This document shows positions 4,937 to 5,360 of a stretch of DNA of 5,360 nt, in pieces. The first letter of the stretch is position 1; every line of letters starts with the position of its first letter. The translations under genes were made by a program, and so were the position numbers. Where the stretch lies: contig SXJQ01000033.1 in the NCBI GenBank assembly GCA_005779345.1, positions 1 to 5,360 on the forward strand, in the 5' to 3' direction. Origin of the DNA: Actinomycetota bacterium. Its GTDB lineage: Bacteria > Actinomycetota > Acidimicrobiia > IMCC26256 > PALSA-610. Below the pieces are notes generated by a model. The model saw nothing but the letters and a program-made list of their open reading frames with translations, had not been told where the DNA came from and did no database searches.

Positions 4937-5360
4937 TCACGGATACGGTGTGAACTTGCTGCACAGCGCCGCCGCCTGATCGCGCACCGCACCCAGCACG
5001 GCATCGTCGTCGGCGGCACGCAGTGCCGACGCGATCATCTCGGCGATTTGCACCATTTCGTCGGTGCCCATGCCCGCGGTCGTGACCGCGGCCGTGCCGA
5101 GCCGGAGACCGCTCGTGACGAACGGCTTCTCGGGGTCGTTCGGGATCGCGTTCTTGTTGGTCGTGATGCCGGCGCGATCGAGCGCCTCCTGGGCGATCTT
5201 GCCCGTGACCGCGAACGGGCGCAGGTCGACGAGCAACAGGTGGTTGTCGGTCCCGCCGGAGATGATCCGGAACCCGTGCTCGGCGAGCGCCGCGGCGAGC
5301 GCCTGTGCGTTGGCGACGATGTCGGCGGCGTAACGACGGAAGTCGGGTTGCGCGGCCTCG
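4937..5360 (-). CDS. glyA: Serine hydroxymethyltransferase, C-terminal part (partial gene)
   Basis: This is the 3' end of a gene that runs off the right edge; 140 residues are readable from 5359 to a TGA stop at 4939-4937. GlyA is a cytosolic PLP enzyme that converts serine and tetrahydrofolate to glycine and 5,10-methylene-tetrahydrofolate, feeding one-carbon metabolism. Recognisable SHMT landmarks, in order, are GGTDNHLLLVDLR (fragment residues 35-47), TNKNAIPNDPEKPFVTSGLR (67-86) and RLGTAAVTTAGM (86-97). The Arg in TSGLRLGT (fragment residue 86) matches the family's substrate-carboxylate-binding arginine (E. coli Arg363). The PLP lysine lies upstream, outside the window. The family is usually about 415-430 residues, so roughly the last third is visible. 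It sits 14 nt upstream of the wecA-like gene in the same direction, so co-transcription is likely. Family assignment is very secure. Confidence 0.96.
   Translation of the reverse strand, partial: EAAQPDFRRYAADIVANAQALAAALAEHGFRIISGGTDNHLLLVDLRPFAVTGKIAQEALDRAGITTNKNAIPNDPEKPFVTSGLRLGTAAVTTAGMGTDEMVQIAEMIASALRAADDDAVLGAVRDQAAALCSKFTPYP

Noticed and set aside
3411..4979. Plus-strand frame of 522 codons opposite the wecA-like gene
   Set aside because: Charged low-complexity translation (Asp/Arg/His/Glu runs) mirroring the hydrophobic codons of the real membrane protein on the other strand; no domain motif.

Overview
The window is GC-rich, and every gene I can support reads leftward on the minus strand. 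It holds the 3' end of glyA (serine hydroxymethyltransferase), a wecA/rfe-type polyprenyl-phosphate sugar-1-phosphate transferase, and the first part of an F1Fo ATP synthase operon: atpZ, atpI, atpB, atpE, atpF, atpH and the 5' end of atpA. The order glyA - wecA/rfe - atpI - atpB - atpE - atpF - atpH - atpA is a familiar actinobacterial arrangement (the wecA/rfe-atp junction is known from mycobacteria and streptomycetes). High GC, GTG starts and the sequences fit an actinomycete. The unfused delta subunit argues against Mycobacterium. A deep-branching class such as Acidimicrobiia is my best guess, but it is not proven by the sequence.

Layout in the direction of transcription (high to low coordinates): glyA (partial, 5360-4937), a 14-nt gap, then wecA (4922-3678). 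A 190-bp intergenic region (3677-3488) follows. It carries four tandem 17-bp repeats that start inside the wecA stop region, a terminator-like inverted repeat, a candidate sigma70-type promoter (TTGCGA - 18 bp - TAGATT), a strong GC hairpin, and three 14-bp repeats that include the atpZ start codon. The synthase genes come next: atpZ (3487-3185), atpI (3188-2712) and atpB (2715-1927) overlap by 4 nt at each junction. An 83-nt gap with a hairpin and a strong Shine-Dalgarno (SD) sequence precedes atpE (1843-1604). Then come atpF (1573-848), atpH (844-320, 3-nt gap) and atpA (320-1, partial, 1-nt overlap).

Functionally, atpI and atpZ encode small membrane proteins linked to Fo/c-ring assembly. 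atpB, atpE and atpF supply the a, c and b subunits of the membrane rotor and stator. atpH and atpA begin the F1 head and its peripheral stalk connection. The proton-path residues are all present: Arg185 and Gln242 in a, Glu67 in c.

The most unusual item is AtpF. It has an apparent cleavable signal peptide followed by about 60 strongly acidic extracytoplasmic residues with two cysteines, ahead of the usual single membrane anchor. The leader of the atp operon, with a duplicated start-codon region, is the second item worth attention. No tRNA, rRNA, mobile element, CRISPR array or obviously novel multi-gene system is visible. Apart from these details the region is conserved housekeeping DNA.
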